DNA of 46,975 nt, taken from an uncultured candidate division Zixibacteria bacterium (lineage in GTDB: Bacteria > Zixibacteria > MSB-5A5 > GN15 > PGXB01). The notes beneath the pieces were generated by a model. The model was not told the DNA's origin and did not search any database. It worked only from the letters and a program-made list of their open reading frames with translations. Every line of letters begins with the position of its first letter. Within the stretch, counting starts at the first letter, position 1. Position numbers and translations under genes: made by a program. Below, in pieces: positions 19,523 to 27,571 of the stretch. Location of the stretch: NCBI GenBank assembly GCA_937925655.1, contig CALAMC010000022.1, forward strand, positions 1 to 46,975, read 5' to 3'.

Positions 19523-21889
19523 ATGAAACGCAGTCTTTACATCCCGGCCACCATTGGATTGGCATTGATTCTGATTATGGGATTTGCCGGCCACGCTGGA
19601 GCCCGCATTTTCCCCGATCGGGATCAGCCTCAACCGATCCTGTTAACGGGAGAAATCGAGGTCCAGTTCGAATCCGACGTCAATGTCAGCAACCTGGCCG
19701 CCAAAAGCGGTAATCTCATGGTCGGTATCAAATCCCTCGATGATATCTTTACGAAATATCGCGCTTATGATTCCCGTCCCTTGTTCCCGATGCTGATGCC
19801 GGGACAAGACCGGGTCGGAACCAATGATATGACCAAATTCCATATCATTAAAATCCCCGAATCGGTCAATGTCCGGGATGTTATGGACGAATTGCGCAAA
19901 AATCCCTACGTCAGAACGGTTGACGGAGTCTATGCCATCCCCGTTCGGGTAACATCGAATGACACCTATCAGAATAACCAGTGGGCCTTGAATAAAATCC
20001 AGGCTAAAGATGCCTGGGACATTGAAACCGGCAAAAACCATGTGATTGTCGCCGACATCGACCTTGGAGTTCTTTACACGCATCCCGACCTGGCCGACCG
20101 CATCTGGGTAAATCCGGCCGAGGACCTTGATGGCGACATGGTTGTCATGGATCCCGACGACATCGACTATCTGGACAGCCCCAATGACGCCAATGGCTAT
20201 GCCGATGACTTCATCGGTTATGACTTCTTTGATGGTTTTGGGGGGGCTCTAACCTGTATCGATGACGATTGTAGCGGATGGGACAATGACCCGAAAGATT
20301 ACGATGGACACGGAACTCATACCGGCGGCACGATGGCGGCGGCAACCAATAACAGCATCGGTGTGGCCGGTCTGGCGGGTGGTTGGGGAGCCGGAATCGG
20401 GACCGGTGCGAAAATAATGTGTATTCGCGTGGGCGCGCTTGCTTCCGACTACATGGGATATGTCAACTCCGCGGCCTGTGCCACCGGAATCAATTATGCC
20501 GCCGTTTCGGGTGCCGATATGATTAACGCCAGTTGGGGTGCGGCCACGTCCGGTGTCGTGACGGCCTTCCAGAACGCCGCCAATTATAACGTTGTCAGCA
20601 CGCATGCCGCCGGTAATGACGGTAGCACCACTCTGGACCTCGTTGACCATCAATACTACAACGGCTACAAACTGGTATTAACCGTCGCCAGCAGTACCAG
20701 CGGCGATGTGAAAAGCAGCTTTTCCAATTATGGCCTCGATGTCGATGTCACCGCCCCGGGAAGTAATATCTTAAGCACCTATTCCGATTACTTCACGCCC
20801 TCCTATGTCTATACCGGTGGGACATCCATGGCCGCGCCGCATGTGGCCGGTTTGGCCGCCATGTTGCGCTCGCATGACCCCAATTTAACCAAGGTTGTCA
20901 TCGATTCGATAATTCAAAAAACCTGCGATCCCATGCCGTCGGAACCGCTTTGGGCCGCTGGATTGATGGGATTCGGGCGCATTAACGCCTTCAGGGCTTT
21001 GGACACTCTTGGCAACGCCGAGTTCACGGTTTCCGGCGCGGTGACCGGACAGATTCCCTTGACCGTCAATTTCCTCGATGCTTCGCCCAATTCGCCGACA
21101 ACTTGGCAATGGAATTTCGGCGACGGCAGTCCCGTGGTTACCACCCAGAATGCCGCTCATACCTATACCGATTATGGTATTTATGACGTTTCTCTGACCA
21201 TCACTGAACCGCGCGGAACCAATACCGAATTGAAAAGCCATTATATCATGGCCACAGCCGATACTATCAAAATCGACTCTCTTCGCGTCAAGCCGGATAC
21301 CAGCGTGGTCATGAAAGTTTACCTGGATAATAAATTTCTGGCCAAACAGGTTTCCCTGCCTCTTGTCTTTAATACAACCACCAACAAGATCAGAATGGAT
21401 TCGGTCAATATTGAAGGCCTCGCGCGTTGCGTGTATCAGAACGGAACGAGTACGCCCAATTGGGATCCTGTATGGAATAACCGTTATTATATCAGAGTCC
21501 AGCCCGACCCGATAATTGACGGGACAAAATACCTTCAGCCTGATACCGGAGTAATTCTTAATCTGTTTGTCACTATCACCGCGTCGGCCACCAATGGAAC
21601 CGTAGCAACTCTGGATACCACTTCGATTTTCGGGGGCGGCAAGTTATTCGGAATCCGCTCCGTTTACACCGACTATGTCCCGGTATTCAAACCCGGGAAA
21701 CTCGTTGTCCAGACCCTGCAGGTTGGGGATGTTACCCAGGATGGTCTGCTGAACCTGCTGGACATATTGTTTATGATTGATGACATCTACGGGTCCGGTC
21801 CCGCTTGTGATCCGTATCTGGGCGACGTAAACAGCGATGGTATAATTAATTTGCTGGATATTTTGATGCTTATCGACCTTATATATTAA
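19523..21889 (+). CDS. Secreted subtilisin-like serine protease (S8) with PKD, cohesin-like and dockerin domains
   Basis: A 788-residue exported protease. The signal peptide spans ~1-28 (MKRSLYIPATIGLALILIM, end HAGA). A propeptide-like region (~35-135) precedes the S8 domain (~150-490) with the complete triad: Asp180 in DIDLGVLYTHPDL, His263 in GHGTHTGGT and Ser435 in GGTSMAAPHVAG, plus oxyanion Asn365 in AAGNDG. A PKD domain follows (~497-575, WQWNFGDGSPV). Residues ~580-733 resemble a cohesin fold: a short beta domain with VVMKVYLDNKFLAKQVSLPL and a late hydrophobic LNLFVTITA strand; this call is tentative. A dockerin (734-788) ends the protein, with loops DVTQDGLLNLLD and DVNSDGIINLLD. 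It may process or anchor the neighbouring secreted proteins. Terminator at 21917. Confidence 0.92.
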   Translation: MKRSLYIPATIGLALILIMGFAGHAGARIFPDRDQPQPILLTGEIEVQFESDVNVSNLAAKSGNLMVGIKSLDDIFTKYRAYDSRPLFPMLMPGQDRVGTNDMTKFHIIKIPESVNVRDVMDELRKNPYVRTVDGVYAIPVRVTSNDTYQNNQWALNKIQAKDAWDIETGKNHVIVADIDLGVLYTHPDLADRIWVNPAEDLDGDMVVMDPDDIDYLDSPNDANGYADDFIGYDFFDGFGGALTCIDDDCSGWDNDPKDYDGHGTHTGGTMAAATNNSIGVAGLAGGWGAGIGTGAKIMCIRVGALASDYMGYVNSAACATGINYAAVSGADMINASWGAATSGVVTAFQNAANYNVVSTHAAGNDGSTTLDLVDHQYYNGYKLVLTVASSTSGDVKSSFSNYGLDVDVTAPGSNILSTYSDYFTPSYVYTGGTSMAAPHVAGLAAMLRSHDPNLTKVVIDSIIQKTCDPMPSEPLWAAGLMGFGRINAFRALDTLGNAEFTVSGAVTGQIPLTVNFLDASPNSPTTWQWNFGDGSPVVTTQNAAHTYTDYGIYDVSLTITEPRGTNTELKSHYIMATADTIKIDSLRVKPDTSVVMKVYLDNKFLAKQVSLPLVFNTTTNKIRMDSVNIEGLARCVYQNGTSTPNWDPVWNNRYYIRVQPDPIIDGTKYLQPDTGVILNLFVTITASATNGTVATLDTTSIFGGGKLFGIRSVYTDYVPVFKPGKLVVQTLQVGDVTQDGLLNLLDILFMIDDIYGSGPACDPYLGDVNSDGIINLLDILMLIDLIY

Positions 21890-21916
21890 GGCGCAGAAAT
21901 TGACTCCGCCGATTTT

Positions 21917-21952
21917 AACCGGGCTGGCTTTGGCGGCCCGGTTTATTTTTTT
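21917..21952 (+). terminator. Rho-independent terminator after the protease gene
   Basis: An eight-bp perfect stem (AACCGGGC / GCCCGGTT) with an 11-base loop is followed by TATTTTTTT. It lies 28 bases after the stop and directly abuts the next promoter. Confidence 0.88.
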
Positions 21953-21953
21953 A

Positions 21954-21982
21954 TTGACTATATATATTTGGAAATGTATAAT
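21954..21982 (+). promoter_or_regulatory. Strong sigma-70-type promoter for the sorting-tail protein
   Basis: TTGACT at 21954, a 17-base spacer and a perfect TATAAT at 21977. Transcription would start near 21989 and give a leader of about 210 bases before the ATG at 22202. It starts two bases after the T-tract of the preceding terminator, so the gene is independently expressed. Confidence 0.7.
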
Positions 21983-22005
21983 TTACCAAACAGATTAAGA
22001 TTTGC

Positions 22006-22080
22006 TTGTCTGAAGGGAAGACAAAAACCGAAAAGGAGGTGGGTCTAAAGAGATCGGTTTGTTAAAAATGTTTTCGGTTT
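22006..22080 (+). promoter_or_regulatory. Leader RNA with two alternative hairpins around AAGGAGGTG
   Basis: A first hairpin pairs TTGTCT (22006) with AGACAA (22019). Then AAACCGA (22025) can pair perfectly with TCGGTTT at 22054 or with a second TCGGTTT at 22074. The first pairing puts AAGGAGGTGGG, a Shine-Dalgarno-like stretch with no nearby start codon, in the loop. Two mutually exclusive partners are the arrangement expected of a switch, but no known riboswitch family is recognised. Bases 22081-22201 hold only the rest of the leader and the GGAGAA site before the ATG. Confidence 0.35.
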
Positions 22081-22201
22081 TGGAAAAGTTTTTATAATTG
22101 TCAATGCTCAAATCCGAGGACGGTCCGGCTGGATATGCCGCCCCGGGACGAGAATATCTTAGGCGAGGAAATTAACGAGAATCCATACATAGGAGAATGG
22201 A

Positions 22202-23125
22202 ATGAAAAGGATTTTTCAATTATTGACCTTGGCATTGGTGCTCGCCGGAAGTACGGCGTTTTCCGCAGAAGTTTATGTTGATGCCGAAGTTTCTCCCGAA
22301 ATAAGTACCGATACCGTCGCACCTAACACCAATTTTACTATCGATTTCTATTTTCACAATGCCACCAGCCCGGCCACGAATATCAATGGATATAGCTGCA
22401 CCTGGCGGATTTATAGCCCCGATAGTGTCACCCAGATCACTTATCGGGATCTCGGCGGTGTGCCCTTTGGTGTTCCGGCCAGTATTAACCCGGTTGACGG
22501 AAGCGGCTGGCGTCCGTCTTTTACTCCCGGTGCCTTTTATTGGAGCGCTCTGAATTCCTATAGTATGTTCAATATGGACGGCATTCTCCCGGATACGTTT
22601 AATCATACCACTATTGGTATTACTACCAATTGGCCGGCAAGCGATAATACCCGCAGAATGCGTTTCCAGATTGGTGCTTATAGTGAACAGGAGGGAACCG
22701 TTTGTATTGATTCCATTAATTATGCCCCAAATCCCACCTATAACTGGCTCTGGGATAAAGCCGCAACGTGGAATAACGGACAGTCATACTGCTTTGTTAT
22801 CAATGATCCCACTAACCCGGTGGGTGACAACGGCGTCTTGATTCCGTTGGAATATTCCCTTAAACAAAATTATCCCAACCCCTTCAATCCGGCCACGACT
22901 ATTACCTATTCGCTGGAAAAACAGTCTTATGTGGAGTTGTCCATTTATAACGTCCTGGGTCAGAAAATCAAAACTCTGGTCAATAAAGAACAACCCGCCG
23001 ATGTCTATAATGTAATCTGGAATGGCGACACCGATGAAGGTAAAGCGGCCGCCTCGGGCATTTATTTCTATGAAATCAAAGCCGGTGAATATCAAAACAC
23101 CCGCAAAATGATGCTCCTGAAGTAA
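22202..23125 (+). CDS. Secreted protein with type IX-like C-terminal sorting/FlgD Ig-like tail
   Basis: A 307-residue exported protein with a signal peptide (MKRIFQLLTLALVLAGSTAF, cleavage near SAEV). Residues ~25-205 form a beta-rich domain I do not recognise, with few Cys. Residues ~211-307 are a typical type A sorting / FlgD Ig-like tail: NYPNPFNPATTITYSL, then VELSIYNVLGQKIKTLV, then ASGIYFYEIKAGE and a basic end in KMMLLK. In Bacteroidota this tail directs proteins through the type IX system to the surface; whether this organism has that system cannot be seen here. It is the only gene in the island with this tail, the others having dockerins or nothing. Own promoter at 21954 and own terminator at 23151. 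Confidence 0.85.
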   Translation: MKRIFQLLTLALVLAGSTAFSAEVYVDAEVSPEISTDTVAPNTNFTIDFYFHNATSPATNINGYSCTWRIYSPDSVTQITYRDLGGVPFGVPASINPVDGSGWRPSFTPGAFYWSALNSYSMFNMDGILPDTFNHTTIGITTNWPASDNTRRMRFQIGAYSEQEGTVCIDSINYAPNPTYNWLWDKAATWNNGQSYCFVINDPTNPVGDNGVLIPLEYSLKQNYPNPFNPATTITYSLEKQSYVELSIYNVLGQKIKTLVNKEQPADVYNVIWNGDTDEGKAAASGIYFYEIKAGEYQNTRKMMLLK

Positions 23126-23150
23126 GCCCGATTTCGATAAAAACATTTAG

Positions 23151-23176
23151 GGCCCCCTTTCAGGGGGCCTTTTTTT
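23151..23176 (+). terminator. Rho-independent terminator after the sorting-tail protein
   Basis: A seven-bp GC stem (GGCCCCC / GGGGGCC), loop TTTCA, then seven T. It lies 25 bases after the stop. The loop also carries the stop codon of a possible small minus-strand ORF. Confidence 0.93.
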
Positions 23177-23303
23177 GTCCGTTGCCAACTACGGAATCAT
23201 AAGCGACCGCCAATCCCCCCAATATGATTGCCAATATTCCGGCCAAAGTGAAACCTCCGTTTGACAATCCCGAAAGGTTGTTGCCCTCCTCAAGGGCCAT
23301 CAT
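23160..23303 (-). CDS. Possible small single-span membrane protein (47 residues)
   Basis: A minus-strand frame starts with two adjacent ATG codons behind AAAGG at six-base spacing, with an in-frame stop just upstream. It encodes MMALEEGNNLSGLSNGG, then one hydrophobic span (FTLAGILAIILGGLAVAY) and a short polar end, DSVVGNGQKKAP. Good start signals and a clean membrane segment favour a real gene. Short length and a stop inside the neighbour's terminator loop leave room for chance or a decayed remnant. No family recognised. Confidence 0.35.
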   Translation of the reverse strand: MMALEEGNNLSGLSNGGFTLAGILAIILGGLAVAYDSVVGNGQKKAP

Positions 23304-23592
23304 AATTAACCTTTGATTTTATCTAAATATCAATCAAAATGCCTATCAGTTTCTATCAGTAGAACTTCATTGCCTGTGAATAACTTGTGGAAAACCCGTT
23401 GATTGGCATGTTAGGTTTTGTATCTTATTGTTATAATATGGCTTATCCAAGTATAAAAAGTATTTTAATTCGCATTGCTCTATGATAATATCCAAGCGTT
23501 CATTAAATTATTAAGCGATAGTATATTAGGTCATATAATTTTCTTCGTTTGTTTATGAAATGGATGTAAGCCGTCACATAAGATAAATCTTG
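23304..23592. other. AT-rich intergenic region
   Basis: About 290 bases with no convincing gene. It holds a short direct repeat (CTATCAGT, twice near 23343-23360), two near-matches to DnaA boxes (TGTGAATAA at 23375, TGTGGAAAA at 23386) and long AT runs. Base composition differs clearly from the flanking genes. No terminator or RNA gene was recognised. Confidence 0.4.
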
Positions 23593-23621
23593 TTGACTTC
23601 TGCATCCATTTTAATTAAGAT
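23593..23621 (+). promoter_or_regulatory. Sigma-70-type promoter for the GH35-like gene
   Basis: TTGACT at 23593, a 17-base spacer and TAAGAT at 23616 place the transcript start near 23628, about 40 bases before the ATG at 23668. No clear Shine-Dalgarno sequence lies between. Confidence 0.55.
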
Positions 23622-23667
23622 TGTATGTCGTTTTTATAAGTGGATTATAATTGTAACTTATTGATAC

Positions 23668-25857
23668 ATGGGATGTTATATGTTAGGGGTGAATGAGGGC
23701 CGATTTACCATTGGAAAAGAAGTCTATTACCCGTTTGCGGTTGAAATGCATTATTTCCGGGTTAATAAGAGATATTGGTCAGTTTGCTTTGAAAGGATAA
23801 AAAAAGCTGGTTTTCGCCTCCTGTCGACAGGGGTGCCTTGGAATTTGCATCAGGGACCAAACAAAGATATCGATTTTACCGGCTACAATGATTCCCGAAA
23901 GGATTTAATTGTTTTTCTCGAATTGGCCCGCGAGTTTGGTTTTAAGGTCATTTTACGGCCCGGTCCATGGATTTCCGGTCAATGGCCGCAGGGTGGCTTG
24001 CCAAAGTTTTTATTCCGTGACATAAAGGTTTTCGCGAGAGACTGCAAGGGGCAGGAAATATCCATGCCTGATGATCACGGCGTCGAAGGCGGCTACCTGC
24101 CAAGTTATCTTAACCCGACATTTCAGCATTCTTTGAAAAATTATTTCAAAACTCTGGTTGAAACAACCAAAAATTACATTCACCCGCGTGGACCCGTCTT
24201 TATGGTGGAACTGGATTTTGAAACGTCATTTGGCCGCAATTTACATCCGGGATCGGCCGACTATAATCCCGAAGTCATCCAGCGTTATTATCCGAGTTTC
24301 CTGCAATCGCGTTATGGCGATATCGCCCGTTTGAACAAGGAATATCATTCCAAGGATACTTCCTTCGAGGCCGTCGAACCGCCGCGCAAATTTGATGAAA
24401 TTGATTTCAAAGATTTACCGATTGTTTTTGATTGGTTTCGTTTTCGGGAACTGACCTTGAAAGCCTATTTGACCACGCTGGAAGAAATTTTCAAATCATA
24501 TACGGTGGAGCCGCTCTTTTTCCGGTCGCTTTATTTCAAGTCGGGGGATCTATTGCCCGCATTTGCACTCGTTACCGGGGAAGAAATTCCCATGCTGGGA
24601 ACCAACATTTTTCCCCATGGAACCTATTTTGACCTGGCCCAGAAAGGCCGCTATCTGGCGGGCCAGTACGATTTCGCCTGGGCGGCATCCTTCACGTCCG
24701 GCGCTCCCGCAACCGAAAAGGAACTCAATGCGGGCTTTGCCGATTATCCCGACGGTTTACGCCGTTTTTATCTTACCGCCGGCCTGGCCAGTGGCTTCAA
24801 GGGACTTAACCATTACATGTTTGTCAGCCGGGATCATTGGCGCGGTGCCCCATTGGCTTCGGACGGGACTATCACCAGCGGTTATGACGTGGTTCGTAAT
24901 TTCAACGCCGCCGTTCTGGAATCCAAATTGCATTCTCTGGAACGTCTGGTGAAAGTTTGCGTTGTGGGAAACCGCTCATACCAATGGTATACCCAGCTCG
25001 AAAATCCCAAACAATTCGCTTATATCAAAAAACTGGTGCAGTCGTCGTCGGCCGGGTTGTGTCGCGACCTGCTTAAACTGAAAATCGATTATGATATCCG
25101 CGAAACGATTGACCCGGCCCGGATGAAAAAATATGACCTTGTCTATATCGCCTCGGCCGAATTTATGGGCGAGGAAATGCAGGAAGGCATTATCGAGTTG
25201 CTCAAGCAGGGCACCAACGTCATGTTATGCGGCCTGATGCCCAAATTCGATGGCAACTTCAAGGAATGTCAAACTTTGAGTCGCCAGACCCGTATTAAAA
25301 CTTCTCTCGGCTGCAATATCGATCGGGTCAAGGGTAAAGCCGGAGAATTCACCGCCTATGTTTACGGGCATGTCGTTTCCACCGACAGCAAAATAAAAAA
25401 ACTGTTGACCTCGAACCGAAAAACGGTGGGGGTTGCCTCCTCACGATTCAAAGGAACGTTGTTTTTATTTACCTTTGATATCGCGTCCGATACCGACCAC
25501 AACAAACTGGTCTTTCTGGAATCGATATTTAATGAACTGAAAATTCAACCGTTTGTCTATTGTTCCGACCCGTCGGTCGATATTGTGCTGAACCGTTCCG
25601 ATAAAAAGGTAATCATGTATATCGTAGCGCCGCCGTCGGGCGAACTAACCGCTTTGTCCAATGCTTCCACGCGGGAACTGGTGATAAGTGCCGATTTGCG
25701 GAAAGCCGGGTTGGCTTCCGCCAAATTAAAGGTCAAAGACCTTCTGGCTCCCGAAGAAACGCCGCCGTTGAAAATCTCGGCCGATAATCTTCGACGGGGG
25801 ATTGCCATGAATGTCTCTTACCCCGACGGACAAATCCTGATGTTTGAAAAGGGCTAA
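23668..25857 (+). CDS. Glycoside hydrolase family 35-like (beta-galactosidase-like) protein
   Basis: A 729-residue protein without signal peptide, so probably cytoplasmic. The N-terminal TIM barrel carries GH35 signatures: AVEMHYFRVNKRYW, a GVPWNLHQG strand end, DFTGYNDSRKDLIVFLELA and the hallmark VILRPGPWISGQWPQGGLP. The later LNHYMFVSRDHWRGAP and SGYDVVRNFNA match the family's YMFHGG and SYDY regions. The acid/base Glu appears conserved as Glu185 in MVELDFETSFG, but the Asn that normally precedes it is Phe184. The nucleophile Glu is not evident; the aligned place may be Ser341 in AASFTSG. The C-terminal ~200 residues look like a glutamine-amidotransferase-like fold plus beta domain, as in related galactosidases. 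Start is uncertain: ATG at 23680 and GTG at 23689 are alternatives. The exact sugar substrate cannot be read. Confidence 0.75.
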   Translation: MGCYMLGVNEGRFTIGKEVYYPFAVEMHYFRVNKRYWSVCFERIKKAGFRLLSTGVPWNLHQGPNKDIDFTGYNDSRKDLIVFLELAREFGFKVILRPGPWISGQWPQGGLPKFLFRDIKVFARDCKGQEISMPDDHGVEGGYLPSYLNPTFQHSLKNYFKTLVETTKNYIHPRGPVFMVELDFETSFGRNLHPGSADYNPEVIQRYYPSFLQSRYGDIARLNKEYHSKDTSFEAVEPPRKFDEIDFKDLPIVFDWFRFRELTLKAYLTTLEEIFKSYTVEPLFFRSLYFKSGDLLPAFALVTGEEIPMLGTNIFPHGTYFDLAQKGRYLAGQYDFAWAASFTSGAPATEKELNAGFADYPDGLRRFYLTAGLASGFKGLNHYMFVSRDHWRGAPLASDGTITSGYDVVRNFNAAVLESKLHSLERLVKVCVVGNRSYQWYTQLENPKQFAYIKKLVQSSSAGLCRDLLKLKIDYDIRETIDPARMKKYDLVYIASAEFMGEEMQEGIIELLKQGTNVMLCGLMPKFDGNFKECQTLSRQTRIKTSLGCNIDRVKGKAGEFTAYVYGHVVSTDSKIKKLLTSNRKTVGVASSRFKGTLFLFTFDIASDTDHNKLVFLESIFNELKIQPFVYCSDPSVDIVLNRSDKKVIMYIVAPPSGELTALSNASTRELVISADLRKAGLASAKLKVKDLLAPEETPPLKISADNLRRGIAMNVSYPDGQILMFEKG

Positions 25858-25876
25858 GGCACCGACCAATTTAACC

Positions 25877-27571
25877 ATGCGTGCGCTTAAACTGATTGTC
25901 ATCGTGCTGGCCGGGTGTCTGACCCTGCCGCACTGTTCCGATTTAAATGTCGAAAAGCTGTATTCCAACGGCGTTGTCGTATCTTCATCGCCCATCGCAT
26001 CCGCCATCGGTCTGGAAATACTGAAATCCGGCGGCAATGCGTTCGACGCCGCGGTGGCCACTGCCTTGGCCGCCGCCGTGAGCTTTCCGCAGGCGGGGAA
26101 TATCGGCGGTGGTGGCTTTGCTCTGATTTATGACTCACAGACTAAAAGAGTCAAAGCTCTGGATTTTCGCGAAATGGCTCCCGGTGCCGCGACACCCAAT
26201 ATGTTTTTGGATGACAGCGGTAAGGTCAATGAAAATGAATCGCTTTTGGGAGCCAAAGCCGCCGGCGTCCCCGGGACAGTCGCGGGTTTATACGAATTAT
26301 GGCAAAAACATGGCTCACTACCCTGGTTTGAACTGGTAAAACCGGCCATGGACCTGGCCGATTCCGGGTTCGTGCTAAGTCCTCACATGGCGGATGCATT
26401 TAAAGAATACCAGAAAGACCTGGCCCGATTCGAGGAAACCCGAAAGGTGTTTTTCGAAAACGGCGCCGTCTTATCAGCCGGTAAGAAATTGATCCAGAAA
26501 GACCTCGCCGCAACCCTTGAGCGAATCGGTTTAAGCGGTGATTCCGGATTCTATTTTGGACCGACCGCCGATCTGATCGTCGCCGCGATGCAAAAGCACG
26601 GCGGTTTGATCACGAAGGCTGACCTTGAGCAGTACAAGCCGGTTTGGCGCCAGCCGCTTGCCTTTGAATTCGATACCCTGCAAATTTTTTCCATGCCGCC
26701 GCCGTCATCGGGCGGTGTTATCATGGGGCAGATATTGAAGCTTCTGGAACCGTTCGATTTCTACGGATATAACCCCGACCATCCGGAGTACATACACCTG
26801 TTTGCCGAGGCCTGCCGCCTGGCTTACGCCGATCGGGCGGTACATCTGGGCGACCCCGATTTCGTTCATAATCCCGTCGTGGAATTGCTCGACTCGACCT
26901 ATCTCGAATCACGGCGTAGCCAGATCGATATCAAACGCGCCGGCCGCTCCGAAAAAATCGGGTCCGGCTTACCCGATACTTATCAGGAATCGGAAAATAC
27001 GACCCATTTTTCTGTCGTCGACAAGGACGGCAACGCCGTCAGTATAACCTACACCATCAATACCGCCTTCGGATCGAAACTGATTGTCGATGGCGCCGGC
27101 TTTTTGCTCAATAATGAAATGGATGATTTTTCCTTGAGCCCGGGCGTTCCCAACTTTTTCGGACTGCTCGGCGGTCAGGCCAACGCCATCGCTCCGCATA
27201 AACGAATGCTGTCATCGATGAGTCCCACCATCATTCTGAAAAAGAGACAGCCATACCTTGTTTTGGGTTCACCGGGGGGTTCACGGATCATCACCGTCGT
27301 GGCACAAACAATCCTCAACATGGTTCGTTTCAATCAAACACTCTCAACCGCCGTTGCCACTCCGCGTTTTCACCATCAATGGTTGCCCGATACTCTTGCT
27401 CTTGAAGAAAAATCATTCGCTCCGGAAATATTAGACGCTCTCAAAAAACTCGGTCATAGCATCAAAGAAATAAAACGCTATTCCGATGTCGAAGCCATTA
27501 TGATTGATGATGATGGTTTTCTGATCGGTGCTTCCGACCCGCGCGGCGAGGGGGCCGTCGCCGCCTATTGA
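25877..27571 (+). CDS. ggt: Gamma-glutamyltranspeptidase lipoprotein
   Basis: GGT cleaves the gamma-glutamyl bond of glutathione and related peptides, in the periplasm or at the surface. The precursor self-cleaves before a Thr, here Thr375 in TTHFSVVDKDGNAV, which becomes the nucleophile of the small subunit. Other hallmarks: SGGNAFDAAVA near the N-terminus, AAGVPGTVAGLYE, LNNEMDDFS, the SPGGSR oxyanion/substrate loop and FHHQWLPD. The open frame extends upstream to a TTG at 25844 that overlaps the GH35-like gene, but ATG 25877 is preferred because it gives a compact lipoprotein signal (MRALKLIVIVLAGC, lipid Cys14). The length of 564 residues is normal. It lies 19 bases after the GH35-like gene and is probably co-transcribed. 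Its 3' end overlaps the convergent bactofilin-like gene by seven bases. Confidence 0.95.
   Translation: MRALKLIVIVLAGCLTLPHCSDLNVEKLYSNGVVVSSSPIASAIGLEILKSGGNAFDAAVATALAAAVSFPQAGNIGGGGFALIYDSQTKRVKALDFREMAPGAATPNMFLDDSGKVNENESLLGAKAAGVPGTVAGLYELWQKHGSLPWFELVKPAMDLADSGFVLSPHMADAFKEYQKDLARFEETRKVFFENGAVLSAGKKLIQKDLAATLERIGLSGDSGFYFGPTADLIVAAMQKHGGLITKADLEQYKPVWRQPLAFEFDTLQIFSMPPPSSGGVIMGQILKLLEPFDFYGYNPDHPEYIHLFAEACRLAYADRAVHLGDPDFVHNPVVELLDSTYLESRRSQIDIKRAGRSEKIGSGLPDTYQESENTTHFSVVDKDGNAVSITYTINTAFGSKLIVDGAGFLLNNEMDDFSLSPGVPNFFGLLGGQANAIAPHKRMLSSMSPTIILKKRQPYLVLGSPGGSRIITVVAQTILNMVRFNQTLSTAVATPRFHHQWLPDTLALEEKSFAPEILDALKKLGHSIKEIKRYSDVEAIMIDDDGFLIGASDPRGEGAVAAY

Noticed and set aside
23375..23451. 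Near-matches to DnaA boxes (TGTGAATAA, TGTGGAAAA, TTATCCAAG) in an AT-rich gap, suggesting a replication origin
   Set aside because: None is a perfect box, spacing is irregular, and no dnaA, dnaN or other origin-linked gene is nearby.
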